From contig CAJVZZ010000014.1 in NCBI GenBank assembly GCA_913020435.1, positions 1 through 64,000 on the forward strand: a stretch of DNA of 64,000 bases, in the 5' to 3' direction. The DNA comes from an uncultured Flavobacteriales bacterium. Lineage in GTDB: Bacteria; Bacteroidota; Bacteroidia; Flavobacteriales_G; Salibacteraceae. Shown here piece after piece: positions 56,283-64,000 of the stretch. Position 1 is the stretch's first letter, and each line of letters opens with the position of its first letter. A program made the translations under genes and the position numbers. The notes under the pieces are model-generated. The model did no database searches. It worked only from the letters and a program-made list of their open reading frames with translations, and was not told the origin of the DNA.

Positions 56283-58034
56283 CTAGGGAATGTAGGTTTT
56301 CTTTTTAATTTTTTCATCAATCTTGTCTGAAGCATCGCCCATTTCCTTGGCCATGCTCCAATGCTTTAAAGCTCCTTCAATATCATTTAGATGAAAGAGA
56401 ATGTCACCATAATGCTCCACCAAAACCCCTTGTGTATTTCCGCCATTGTTCAGCGCAACTTCCATGTACTTCTTTGCTTCCTCATATTCTTGATTCATAA
56501 ACAATATCCAAGCATAAGTATCCAAATAAATTGCTGAATTAGGTTCTTGTTCAATTGTTTTTTTAGACATGGTTTTGGCCTGCTCCAGTTTCTCACCTCT
56601 TAGCGATAAATAATAGCTGTAGTTGTTAAGCACTAATATATTATTGGGTTCTAATTCCAAACTCTTATCGAAATTAGCGTCGGAATTTTTATAGTTCTTC
56701 AAATTATGGTAAGCCTCGCCTAATGTCGAATACAGTTGCACCAAAAGCTGATTATTGTCCATAATAAAATCCTTTCCCGTTTCGAGAACATCAATAGCTT
56801 CCTTGTAATTCTTCATTTGGTTGGCTCCAATTCCTACTAGGTAATACAGGGTTCCTTGGCTAGGAAATAATTCAATAGCCGCTTTGCCATCGGTATACAT
56901 CGCCAACCAATTTTCTTGATCGGAGTGAATAAATAAGACACGATTCCAAATCAGAAATTGATTTGAATCGATAGCCAGACTTCTCTTGTAAGCAGCTAAA
57001 CTTTTATCTTCTTGTTTATTTTGAAATAGAAGATCAGCCTCGATTGCATGGATCTGAGCATTCAGTGGATGAGCAATCTTCATAGAATCGATTAACTCAA
57101 ATGTAAATTCATCAACCTTTCCCGTGCTTTTATCTTGCTTCATCACATTGTTCAATAAGATTCTGCCCTTACTTTCAAAATCTAAACCTGGATTTCTGAA
57201 AGCTTTTCTTAATAATTCTTGACCTTTTTCAGTATTGCCATCTTCCATATAATATGTGGCCATTGAAAGCTGAACAAGGGCATTGTTAGGGTCCAATTCA
57301 AGCAGTTTCTTATAGGTCTCAGTTGCTTTTTCTTTTTGACCTGCTTTACGATAAACATCCGCTAAATTGTTATAGTATTTCGGCGTTCCTGGAGCAGAAT
57401 CAACCAATTTCTGAGCTTCGACAATAGCCAAATCGTATTTTTTGACACCAAGGAGTACTTGTTGTCTTTGCATAACTACTAGTTCTAATATTCCAAATTT
57501 TCCTTCAATCTTATCGTAAACCTTCATGGCTTTTTTGAGGTCGTTTTGGTACAGATACATTCTCGCTTCACCTTCATAGTAAGCCAATTCCTTTGAATTT
57601 ACAGCAATAAGAGCAGCATAGGTTTTTGACCCTTTTTCGTATTGTTTGGTTTGCTCGTATAATATAGCTTGTGACTGCAAATACCATTTATTATTTGGTT
57701 CAAGCGTAGTCGCTTTTTCTATAAATAACACGGCATCAGAAAACCTCGATTGTGTTTGATAAATACTTGACAACTCAAAAAGACTTGCACTGTGGTTGGG
57801 GTCTACGGCTAAACATTGCTCATAATACTTTTGAGCAGCGGCATAATTACTCAGAGCCTTCTCTCTACTGGCTTCAAAGAAGAGATTCTTTAATTGAATT
57901 TCATCTTTTTGGGACAGTGTTGATCTGTTCTTAATCGCTGTTCCATCTTGTTTTATTTTCTTAGAACTCGAACAGGAGCCCAACAAAAAAACCAATCCGG
58001 TTAACGCAAAAAATAATTGAATGCTTTTTTTCAA
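56283..58034 (-). CDS. Tetratricopeptide-repeat lipoprotein
   Basis: A 583-residue lipoprotein with lipobox LLGSC (Cys21) and about a dozen TPR units from residue 50 on (for example ALSNYAAAQKYYEQCLAVDP, DANFDKSLELEPNNILVLNN). The array probably forms a superhelical scaffold at the outer membrane's inner face. It is the second gene of the nucleotidyltransferase-TPR-DUF4292-EnvC operon, with gaps of nine and three bases to its neighbours. No catalytic domain. Confidence 0.93.
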   Translation of the reverse strand: MKKSIQLFFALTGLVFLLGSCSSSKKIKQDGTAIKNRSTLSQKDEIQLKNLFFEASREKALSNYAAAQKYYEQCLAVDPNHSASLFELSSIYQTQSRFSDAVLFIEKATTLEPNNKWYLQSQAILYEQTKQYEKGSKTYAALIAVNSKELAYYEGEARMYLYQNDLKKAMKVYDKIEGKFGILELVVMQRQQVLLGVKKYDLAIVEAQKLVDSAPGTPKYYNNLADVYRKAGQKEKATETYKKLLELDPNNALVQLSMATYYMEDGNTEKGQELLRKAFRNPGLDFESKGRILLNNVMKQDKSTGKVDEFTFELIDSMKIAHPLNAQIHAIEADLLFQNKQEDKSLAAYKRSLAIDSNQFLIWNRVLFIHSDQENWLAMYTDGKAAIELFPSQGTLYYLVGIGANQMKNYKEAIDVLETGKDFIMDNNQLLVQLYSTLGEAYHNLKNYKNSDANFDKSLELEPNNILVLNNYSYYLSLRGEKLEQAKTMSKKTIEQEPNSAIYLDTYAWILFMNQEYEEAKKYMEVALNNGGNTQGVLVEHYGDILFHLNDIEGALKHWSMAKEMGDASDKIDEKIKKKTYIP

Positions 58035-58043
58035 ACTTGTTAT

Positions 58044-59048
58044 TTAACTATTAATTGTACTGTAATCTCCAATACTTAAGTCGTCAAAACTTCGACAATA
58101 TTTTGCAAAATGTCCAATCATTGAATTATCAACAACCGCCTGTTTTACCTCAGAATTTGATTGAATAATAGAGTTTTTAATAACGCTATTTTCAATAATC
58201 GTTCCGCTACCAATACTTACGTGCGGTCCTACAACTGAAGATTTAATAGTCGCCCCTTCTCCAATATAACAAGGTTGAATAATTGTGGAATTTTCAATAG
58301 TAACGTTGGTTGGAATCGACAAACTATCCGCTATAAAACCCAATACACGCTGGTTGCTATCTACCGTCGCATTTTTGTTTCCGCAATCTAGCCAATCCTT
58401 AACCTTGCCGGGATTAAATTGCATGCCTTTGGCCGTCATGTTTCTTAAAGCATCAGGCAATTGATATTCACCATCATTTATAATTGCGTTGTCAATTAAA
58501 TATTGACACTCATCACGCAACGTTTCTCCCGATTTAAAATAGTAGATTCCAATCATAGCCAGATCTGAAACAAAATCTTTTGGCTTCTCTACAAAGTCAG
58601 TAATTACATTCGACTCATTCACTTTCACAACTCCGAATGCACTGGGATCATCAATTTGAGAAACCCACAGCACTCCATCAGAACTTGTATTCATACTAAA
58701 GTCGGCACGGAACAGTGTATCTGCAAAAGCAACTATTGAAGGACCCTTTAAACTTTCTTTAGCACAAAGTATAGCATGCGCTGTTCCAAGAGCTTCCGTT
58801 TGATAATAAATTTTACCCTTAGCACCTAAGCTTTTAGCGATATCTAATAACTGATTTTCAACTGCTTGGCCAAAATCGCCAATGATAAATCCAACTTCAT
58901 CAATTTTTGAACCTGCAACTGCAGCAATATCCTCAACTAACCGCTGAACGATAGGCTTGCCTGCAATTGGAATCAATGGTTTTGGAACTGTTAGGGTGTG
59001 GGGTCTCATTCGTTTACCCATACCTGCCATTGGAACGATTATGTTCAT
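58044..59048 (-). CDS. Sugar-phosphate nucleotidyltransferase with left-handed beta-helix tail
   Basis: A 334-residue protein. The N-terminal nucleotidyltransferase domain has VPMAGMGKRMRPHTLTVPKP with the conserved signature lysine, the FADTLFRADF metal-binding loop and FVEKPKDF. The C-terminal region (about 240-325) consists of hexapeptide repeats (TIENSTIIQPCYIGEGATIK). It should activate a hexose-1-phosphate with dTTP, UTP or GTP; the repeats often carry an acetyltransferase or serve trimerisation. The substrate is not clear from sequence. First gene of its operon. Confidence 0.93.
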   Translation of the reverse strand: MNIIVPMAGMGKRMRPHTLTVPKPLIPIAGKPIVQRLVEDIAAVAGSKIDEVGFIIGDFGQAVENQLLDIAKSLGAKGKIYYQTEALGTAHAILCAKESLKGPSIVAFADTLFRADFSMNTSSDGVLWVSQIDDPSAFGVVKVNESNVITDFVEKPKDFVSDLAMIGIYYFKSGETLRDECQYLIDNAIINDGEYQLPDALRNMTAKGMQFNPGKVKDWLDCGNKNATVDSNQRVLGFIADSLSIPTNVTIENSTIIQPCYIGEGATIKSSVVGPHVSIGSGTIIENSVIKNSIIQSNSEVKQAVVDNSMIGHFAKYCRSFDDLSIGDYSTINS

Positions 59049-59065
59049 TGTTTAAATTTAACTTA

Positions 59066-59073
59066 CAAAAATA
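59066..59073 (-). promoter_or_regulatory. Candidate -7 box for the 59048-54275 operon
   Basis: Minus strand reads TATTTTTG (TAnnTTTG), 17 bases before the ATG at 59048. Confidence 0.45.
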
Positions 59074-59804
59074 GAATAATTGATTGGGCGGGTTTTAACG
59101 ATAGTGTAAAGCTTTCTAAAAATAGAATGTTTAGAATTATATATAATATTCTATTAAAAGAATCCGTTTTGCTTGCTGAGGGTCAGCAGATAGATTTACA
59201 ATGCAAGTAAATCTCCAAATATTGAAATAACCGATTCCCTGTTTTAGTTTTCTATTTCCGGTCTACTGATTGTATACCCCACATTGGTTTCTTAGGGCAA
59301 GAAAAAACATACACCTCCCAAAGGCTCTGTTTTTGACTCCAATGACAAGTCATCGAACACTAGTGAATAGCGGAACTACAGCTACAAGAAGCTACTCAAC
59401 TTAATATTACCAGTGTTGCTAGTGGCCGGAAATATTAAAGTGTTTCAATCTGTAATTAAAAACGCGTTAATCGGTTTTATGTTTAATGAAGAGCACTAAG
59501 GGTTTAGCAACAACCTTGATTAAATCGGATTGTTTTGGGACGGTAAGTTCAATGGCTATTTTGGTGAGATCTTTGATAAAACCTTCATCTCATTTGGGAT
59601 CCGCAATTTTAGTTGTATTCTAAAATGAACTCCAAGCAGTTATCCTACTTAATCTAATATAGATTTAACTACTTTTTCAAAGTTATTTAAAGCATCTAAT
59701 CGTAATTTATATTTTAGCTATGGTGCATTATTTGTGATTAACGCTAATCATTATAAACGAATTCTCTATTAGCTTAGAAATAAGAAGAATAAAAAACCTC
59801 AACT
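59074..59804. other. Long gene-free stretch with decayed frames
   Basis: About 730 bases with no supported gene. On the minus strand 59467-59589 is a 40-codon startless frame with coding-like content (DEGFIKDLTKIAIELTVPKQ, then IKVVAKPLVLF) that I cannot place. On the plus strand there are two shorter ones near 59390-59500 and 59540-59625. The scattered, frame-switching pieces suggest old pseudogene sequence. Confidence 0.4.
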
Positions 59805-61571
59805 ATGTTTTTAAAACAACTTATCACCCTTCTGCTTTTTTGCTCACTTTACACTGGTTTTTCACAAACCGACCCTAAGGTGATTACATCTCCTATATAC
59901 GAGCATAAAAATCCTAGAATTTATGTGCAAGAAATGCTTGGTGAAGAAAATGGTATTTACTACGTATTGTATTCTACTCAACCAGTAAAAACTTCAACCT
60001 TACCTTCTTTATACATCGGCATGTATGCTAATGAAGACATGCATTTGATAAGGTCTCAAAAACTTATTCCTGATAATCCAGATGACCAAAAACGGTATAA
60101 AAACTTTCTTTTAGAAAAATATTTGTTAACCAAAAATGGGCTAATTTTCTTTTTTGAAAACAAAATAGATAAAGTAACAAGAGATGTTTACCTAGGAACA
60201 TTCGACCTAAATCTTAATTCAAAAAAAGATTTTGAAAAGGTTCTGACATATGATCCTTCTCAAAGAGAGTTTATTGGTTTAGCAAACAGTAATTATTCAA
60301 ATACTGTTTTAGCCACAATAAATTACGTTGGTAAGGATGAATCACAGTTTCTTGAATTTAAAGAAATAGATGAAAACTTTGATCTTATAAGTTCAGGAAA
60401 AATTGACATTGAAATAGAATCTACTACTTCAGGCTTTTCGCGCTGGTTTTATGGTGAAAGTACTTTATTGAGTAACGTGTCATTATCCGATCTTGGGATG
60501 ATAACGGGGAGGATTAGTATCCGTCAAGTAGTTACCACGACTAATAAAAGAGGAAAGGAGAAGGTTGATAAAAACGCTGATAAATGGGTTAACACGATTT
60601 ATGTAATGGATATGAAGTCTAAAACCTACACAGAAATCCCAATTAAACTTGATGATCAAAAGAATCTTGATGAAATTATGACAAACACCGACGGCAAAAC
60701 CATCTATGCTGCTGGATTTTATTCTGACTTAACAAAGGCAAAAAAAGGAGGGAATATACATGGTGTTTTTTATATGCGTATAGATGCTAATTCTGGTAAA
60801 TTAAAGTTTAAAAAAGCTACTGATTTTCCTGATGAATTTCTATTTAGAATTAACACCCAAAATACACTGGTTGGGTTGTTTGGAAAGAAAAAAGCAGCTA
60901 CCAGAGAAAACATCTCAAACAACACTCAAATAAGCGAACTTATTATTAATGATGCTACACAAGAAATTACCGCTTACTGTCAGCCAATTAATAATTCTGT
61001 TATCACCACAACTGATCCGAATGGAAATACATCAACTACTTATACCTCGGAAAGAGGGAGCGTCTTCTTTTTCAATATGACAGAGGATGGTGAGTTTAAC
61101 TATTTTAATACAATAAGAAAGTATACTAAATGGTCCAGTAGTAGCTCTGCTATTTGGGACCTAAAATCAATCTATTTAGATCGATCTAAAAATGGAAAAA
61201 AGGATAATCTACTCTTTTCTACACAGCGTATTTACAATGAATATGATAAGTCTGATATTCGAGGAAAGAAAGCGAAGTGGAAGAAAACAAAAAGAGATTT
61301 TTCCATTGCTGCTATCAACAATAAAAATGGTAATTATCAACTGAATCATCCTCAAGAATATATCTCAAAGGACAAAACTAATCTGGGTTTATATCTAAAT
61401 AATATTTCACAGAGTAAAGGCAACCTATACTCATATGGTATAAAGCGAAAGATGAGAACTAGCAGGATAATTACAGCTTTTGCATTATTTCCATTAGCTT
61501 ATATTATCGTAAGCAGCCCTAAATCATATTACCAAAAAGTACAACTTAACCGCATAGAAATAAAGGAATAA
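59805..61571 (+). CDS. Large exported protein of unknown function
   Basis: A 588-residue protein with a signal peptide (MFLKQLITLLLFCSLYTGFS). The body is beta-strand rich with repeated patterns of aromatic and Asp/Gly turns (TNTDGKTIYAAGFYSD, NGNYQLNHPQEYIS), consistent with a beta-propeller. A hydrophobic stretch near residue 552-570 (IITAFALFPLAYIIVSS) is followed by a short basic tail, so it could be membrane-anchored at the C-terminus. No T9SS signal and no family I recognise. It is followed closely by a bidirectional terminator. Confidence 0.8.
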   Translation: MFLKQLITLLLFCSLYTGFSQTDPKVITSPIYEHKNPRIYVQEMLGEENGIYYVLYSTQPVKTSTLPSLYIGMYANEDMHLIRSQKLIPDNPDDQKRYKNFLLEKYLLTKNGLIFFFENKIDKVTRDVYLGTFDLNLNSKKDFEKVLTYDPSQREFIGLANSNYSNTVLATINYVGKDESQFLEFKEIDENFDLISSGKIDIEIESTTSGFSRWFYGESTLLSNVSLSDLGMITGRISIRQVVTTTNKRGKEKVDKNADKWVNTIYVMDMKSKTYTEIPIKLDDQKNLDEIMTNTDGKTIYAAGFYSDLTKAKKGGNIHGVFYMRIDANSGKLKFKKATDFPDEFLFRINTQNTLVGLFGKKKAATRENISNNTQISELIINDATQEITAYCQPINNSVITTTDPNGNTSTTYTSERGSVFFFNMTEDGEFNYFNTIRKYTKWSSSSSAIWDLKSIYLDRSKNGKKDNLLFSTQRIYNEYDKSDIRGKKAKWKKTKRDFSIAAINNKNGNYQLNHPQEYISKDKTNLGLYLNNISQSKGNLYSYGIKRKMRTSRIITAFALFPLAYIIVSSPKSYYQKVQLNRIEIKE

Positions 61572-61608
61572 AAAAAATGCGCCCCGTAAATTGGAGCACA
61601 TTTTTCTA
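61570..61608. terminator. Bidirectional terminator between the unknown gene and hsp20
   Basis: AAAAATG pairs with CATTTTT (61573-61579 and 61599-61605), extended inward by GC/GC and CC/GG with two mismatches. T runs flank it on both strands. It begins at the end of one gene and lies shortly after the other. Confidence 0.75.
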
Positions 61609-61634
61609 TTCTGACTTTTAACTGTCTGTCAAGT

Positions 61635-62063
61635 TTAACCAATCTCTATTTGCTTTGACTTTTGGATTTTAGCCTCTGAATTTGGAATCCTAATTTTTAG
61701 AATTCCTTCTTCATATTTAGCTTCTATTTTCTCTTCATCAACTTCCTTAGGAAGCGTAAAGCTTCTGGAAAATGAATTGTAAGAAAACTCTTTCCTTGTA
61801 TAATTCAGTTCGAGTTTCTTTTCTTCTCTTTCAGACTTTGATTCGGATGAAATCATTAAGATCCCTTCCTTAATTTCAATATTAAAATCGGACTTTTTCA
61901 TTCCCGGTGCTGCCAGCTCAAGCTCGAAACCAACTTCCGATTTAATGATGTTGATTGCTGGAAAACTAGACCCTCCTTTCCAACTATCGTTTCTCACAAT
62001 AGCGTGATCAAATAGGTCGTCAAAAATTGAATTTACTGCAAATGGTTTTCTAATTAGTGTCAT
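61635..62063 (-). CDS. Hsp20/alpha-crystallin family small heat-shock protein
   Basis: A 142-residue chaperone that holds unfolding proteins until ATP-dependent chaperones take over. The alpha-crystallin domain spans about residues 32-135: GFELELAAPGMKKSDFNIE at its start, SYNSFSRSFTLPKEVDEEKI in the middle, and AKYEEGILKIRIPN as the conserved closing strand. The N-terminal arm is short. A single gene with a terminator behind it; no heat-shock operator was evident in the short upstream region. Confidence 0.96.
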   Translation of the reverse strand: MTLIRKPFAVNSIFDDLFDHAIVRNDSWKGGSSFPAINIIKSEVGFELELAAPGMKKSDFNIEIKEGILMISSESKSEREEKKLELNYTRKEFSYNSFSRSFTLPKEVDEEKIEAKYEEGILKIRIPNSEAKIQKSKQIEIG

Positions 62064-62199
62064 GATATATAAGTTTTAAATTGTTTCTGTTTGGCTGCTA
62101 TAGAACAAGAGCATTGCCAATTTCACTTATACTGAAATTATGACCGAATTAACTTTTATTAGCTGCTATATTGTCATGTAATCCGCTGATTTACAGACA

Positions 62200-64000
62200 T
62201 TATGACTTAAAAATCATCAAACGCAAACCTGCATAAAATGATCTTCCGAATATTGGGCCCCAAATCATAGATGCATCAAAATCAGAATCAAAAGGTTTAT
62301 CTGCAGATATGATGGCATCTGGCTGACGGTAGTCGCCTAAATTTTCTGATCCAGCATAAACTTCTATATGTCTAAATCTTCGAGTAAGCTGAGTATTCAT
62401 CAGAAAATAAGGGCTGCTTTTTTCATTTCTAATGTTTTCAGGAGCATTTCCGATTGTGCTAGGAATTCTGCTTTCACCAACGAATTGAGTAGTAAAATCT
62501 GCCTGCCACTTCTTATTTAGAGTCTGATAACCGAGAGTTACCATTCCTCTCCAATTTGGAACCAAAGGCATTTGCTTTTGAACTCCAGCATAGGTACTTT
62601 GAACGTCTAGGTATTTAATAGCTGTTCTTATTTCAAAAACCTTCCATGGTTCATATGCGACCTCAACCTGAATTGCATTTGAATACGAACTTCCTATCAA
62701 ATTGTAGAAACTCAGTGCACCAGGCGTCTCCCTGTCGACAACTACCTGGTTTTCAAATTGAGTATAGAAATATTCTGCATGCAAAGTAAGGTCACGTTCA
62801 GCAATTTCTACCTTCTGTGTTGCGCTTATTCCAGTATTCCAAGCCACCTCTGGCAGTAAATTATTTTGAATAGAAATTACTCGTTGACTAACAAAGGTGG
62901 AGTTATTATCTACAAATATATTAGCAACTCTAAAGCCTCTGCCCATAGAAACACGAGCTGCTCCTCTCTTACTAAACTCATATTTAAAATTGGCCTTAGG
63001 ACTAACTTGAGTACCATACAAATTATGAAAATCTGAACGAGCTCCTAATATCGTTTGAATCTTATCTCTTGCAAAAGTATATTCACCATAAATCCCAGGT
63101 ACATGTTCAGTTCTGACATAATTCTTCCCATTAAATGTTTCATTGTAATCATCAAAAACATAGCTAGCGCCCAACTTATATTTGTGTTCGGTAGTTTTGA
63201 TAATATCCGAGAAAATGAAGTTTGAATAAAAATAAGTTTCATTTCCTTTATAATTCATTAGCCCAGCGAAAAGGGTTTGGTCGTGATAACTTCCACGTGT
63301 AATGATTGCTAAACTTCGCCAAGGCCTGTTATCGAAGACAATCCCACTCTTATAAAAACCCTCTATGTGATTTCCGTTAGCTCCAACACCATAAAGGCTG
63401 GTCGTGCCAAAATCTGTTTCTGGATTGAAATTCATTTCTCCGCCCGTTTTTTCTTCTACTATGCCTCTTACACCAAACTGAGCACGGTAGTGTTCCCCTT
63501 TATACTTCCATCTACTGAATAGGTTAAGTTGCTTTTTTAGGGTTACATCCATGAAACCATCGTTATTATTATCTAGCGGAATCTGATTCATATTTGCATG
63601 CGCAAGAAATAGGGTGCTCCATTTTTCATTCAGTTTATCTCCAATGTGGGCGTTTATTTCAGACCTGCCCATTACGTTTCCATACAAATTAATGAACACC
63701 TTTTCCTTCAAATCATCAGGTTTTAAAAACTCTAAATTGATTTGACCCGTCATTCCCTCGTAGCCATTAACTACCGAACCCGAACCCTTGGAGATTTGTA
63801 TGCTCTGCACCCAGCTTCCTGGGATATGAGCTAATCCATCCAAATTGGCAAGACCTCGAACTAATGGAATGTTTTCAAATTGCAGGCTTGTATAAATTCC
63901 GTCCAAACCGAGCATCTGAATTTTCTTAGCTCCAGTTACTCCATCACTAGAAACCACATCTACCGATGCATTAGTTTCAAATGCCTCCGAAATATTGCAA
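62200..64000 (-). CDS. TonB-dependent receptor, 5' end outside the window
   Basis: The frame is open to the window edge (64000), so the signal peptide, any carboxypeptidase-like domain and part of the plug are missing. What remains begins in the plug: SEAFETNASVDVVSSDGVTG, then KKIQMLGLDG and GSWVQSIQISKGSGSVVNG. The beta-barrel with alternating aromatic strands and a C-terminal FYAGLRLMIFKS follows. This plug type is common in Bacteroidota receptors for metals or siderophore-like ligands, but the substrate cannot be read from sequence. No partner gene (SusD-like) is visible. Confidence 0.92.
   Translation of the reverse strand, partial: CNISEAFETNASVDVVSSDGVTGAKKIQMLGLDGIYTSLQFENIPLVRGLANLDGLAHIPGSWVQSIQISKGSGSVVNGYEGMTGQINLEFLKPDDLKEKVFINLYGNVMGRSEINAHIGDKLNEKWSTLFLAHANMNQIPLDNNNDGFMDVTLKKQLNLFSRWKYKGEHYRAQFGVRGIVEEKTGGEMNFNPETDFGTTSLYGVGANGNHIEGFYKSGIVFDNRPWRSLAIITRGSYHDQTLFAGLMNYKGNETYFYSNFIFSDIIKTTEHKYKLGASYVFDDYNETFNGKNYVRTEHVPGIYGEYTFARDKIQTILGARSDFHNLYGTQVSPKANFKYEFSKRGAARVSMGRGFRVANIFVDNNSTFVSQRVISIQNNLLPEVAWNTGISATQKVEIAERDLTLHAEYFYTQFENQVVVDRETPGALSFYNLIGSSYSNAIQVEVAYEPWKVFEIRTAIKYLDVQSTYAGVQKQMPLVPNWRGMVTLGYQTLNKKWQADFTTQFVGESRIPSTIGNAPENIRNEKSSPYFLMNTQLTRRFRHIEVYAGSENLGDYRQPDAIISADKPFDSDFDASMIWGPIFGRSFYAGLRLMIFKS

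Overview
The window looks like a chromosome segment of an AT-rich member of the Bacteroidota, most likely Flavobacteriia-like. The grounds are type IX secretion (T9SS) C-terminal sorting domains, SprB repeats, promoters of the Bacteroidota form TAnnTTTG, and lineage-typical families (DUF2795, DUF4292, DUF2141, the long PurF-like enzyme, Y_Y_Y sensor kinases with LytTR regulators). The genetic code is standard: many genes end in TGA. No rRNA, tRNA, CRISPR array, prophage or intact insertion sequence was seen.

Layout. 0-10 kb: rsmI, a coiled-coil protein, tdk-alr, envelope proteins (DUF3108-like), an M23 lipoprotein, an unusual exported peptide deformylase with a coiled-coil membrane protein, and comF. 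10-12.3 kb: a decayed PAS sensor gene and an empty stretch with a nested hairpin. 12.4-29.5 kb: mostly housekeeping (DUF2795, cobalamin adenosyltransferase with an SprB-repeat T9SS protein, gcvP, a UbiA-like membrane protein, mfd, an ArsM-like methyltransferase, fbp, GNAT, rfbA, polyprenyl synthase, a TIGR01777 epimerase). 29.5-34.3 kb: a small protein, a LytS-type sensor kinase and two tandem LytTR regulators. 34.3-42 kb: tadA, aspS, a graveyard holding remnants of a TPR protein and a NarL-type regulator, then the translation operon rplM-rpsI-rpsB-tsf-pyrH-frr with a clear promoter. 42-48.5 kb: a YceI-like lipoprotein, DUF2141-moeA, flippase-dut-EGF lipoprotein, a threonine/serine dehydratase-like enzyme, then debris including the orphan tail of a T9SS protein. 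48.5-59 kb: the PurF-like enzyme, a two-gene secreted-protein operon, a divergent XRE regulator, and an EnvC-like/DUF4292/TPR/nucleotidyltransferase operon. 59-64 kb: debris, a secreted protein of unknown function, Hsp20, and a TonB-dependent receptor cut by the window edge.

The most interesting locus is 50.6-54.3 kb. An XRE-family regulator carries a pure tetranucleotide tract, (ACAG)12.5, inside its 3' coding end. The intergenic region between it and the divergent secreted-protein operon holds three 15-bp palindromic operators spaced at exactly 20 bp. Together they suggest a switchable regulator controlling surface or secreted proteins. The sequence shows the repeat and the operators; the switching and the regulation are inference.

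A second theme is loss of signalling genes: a PAS sensor (10.2-12.0 kb) and a NarL-type regulator with a TPR remnant (36.8-37.4 kb) are both in advanced decay, while the LytS/LytTR set is intact.
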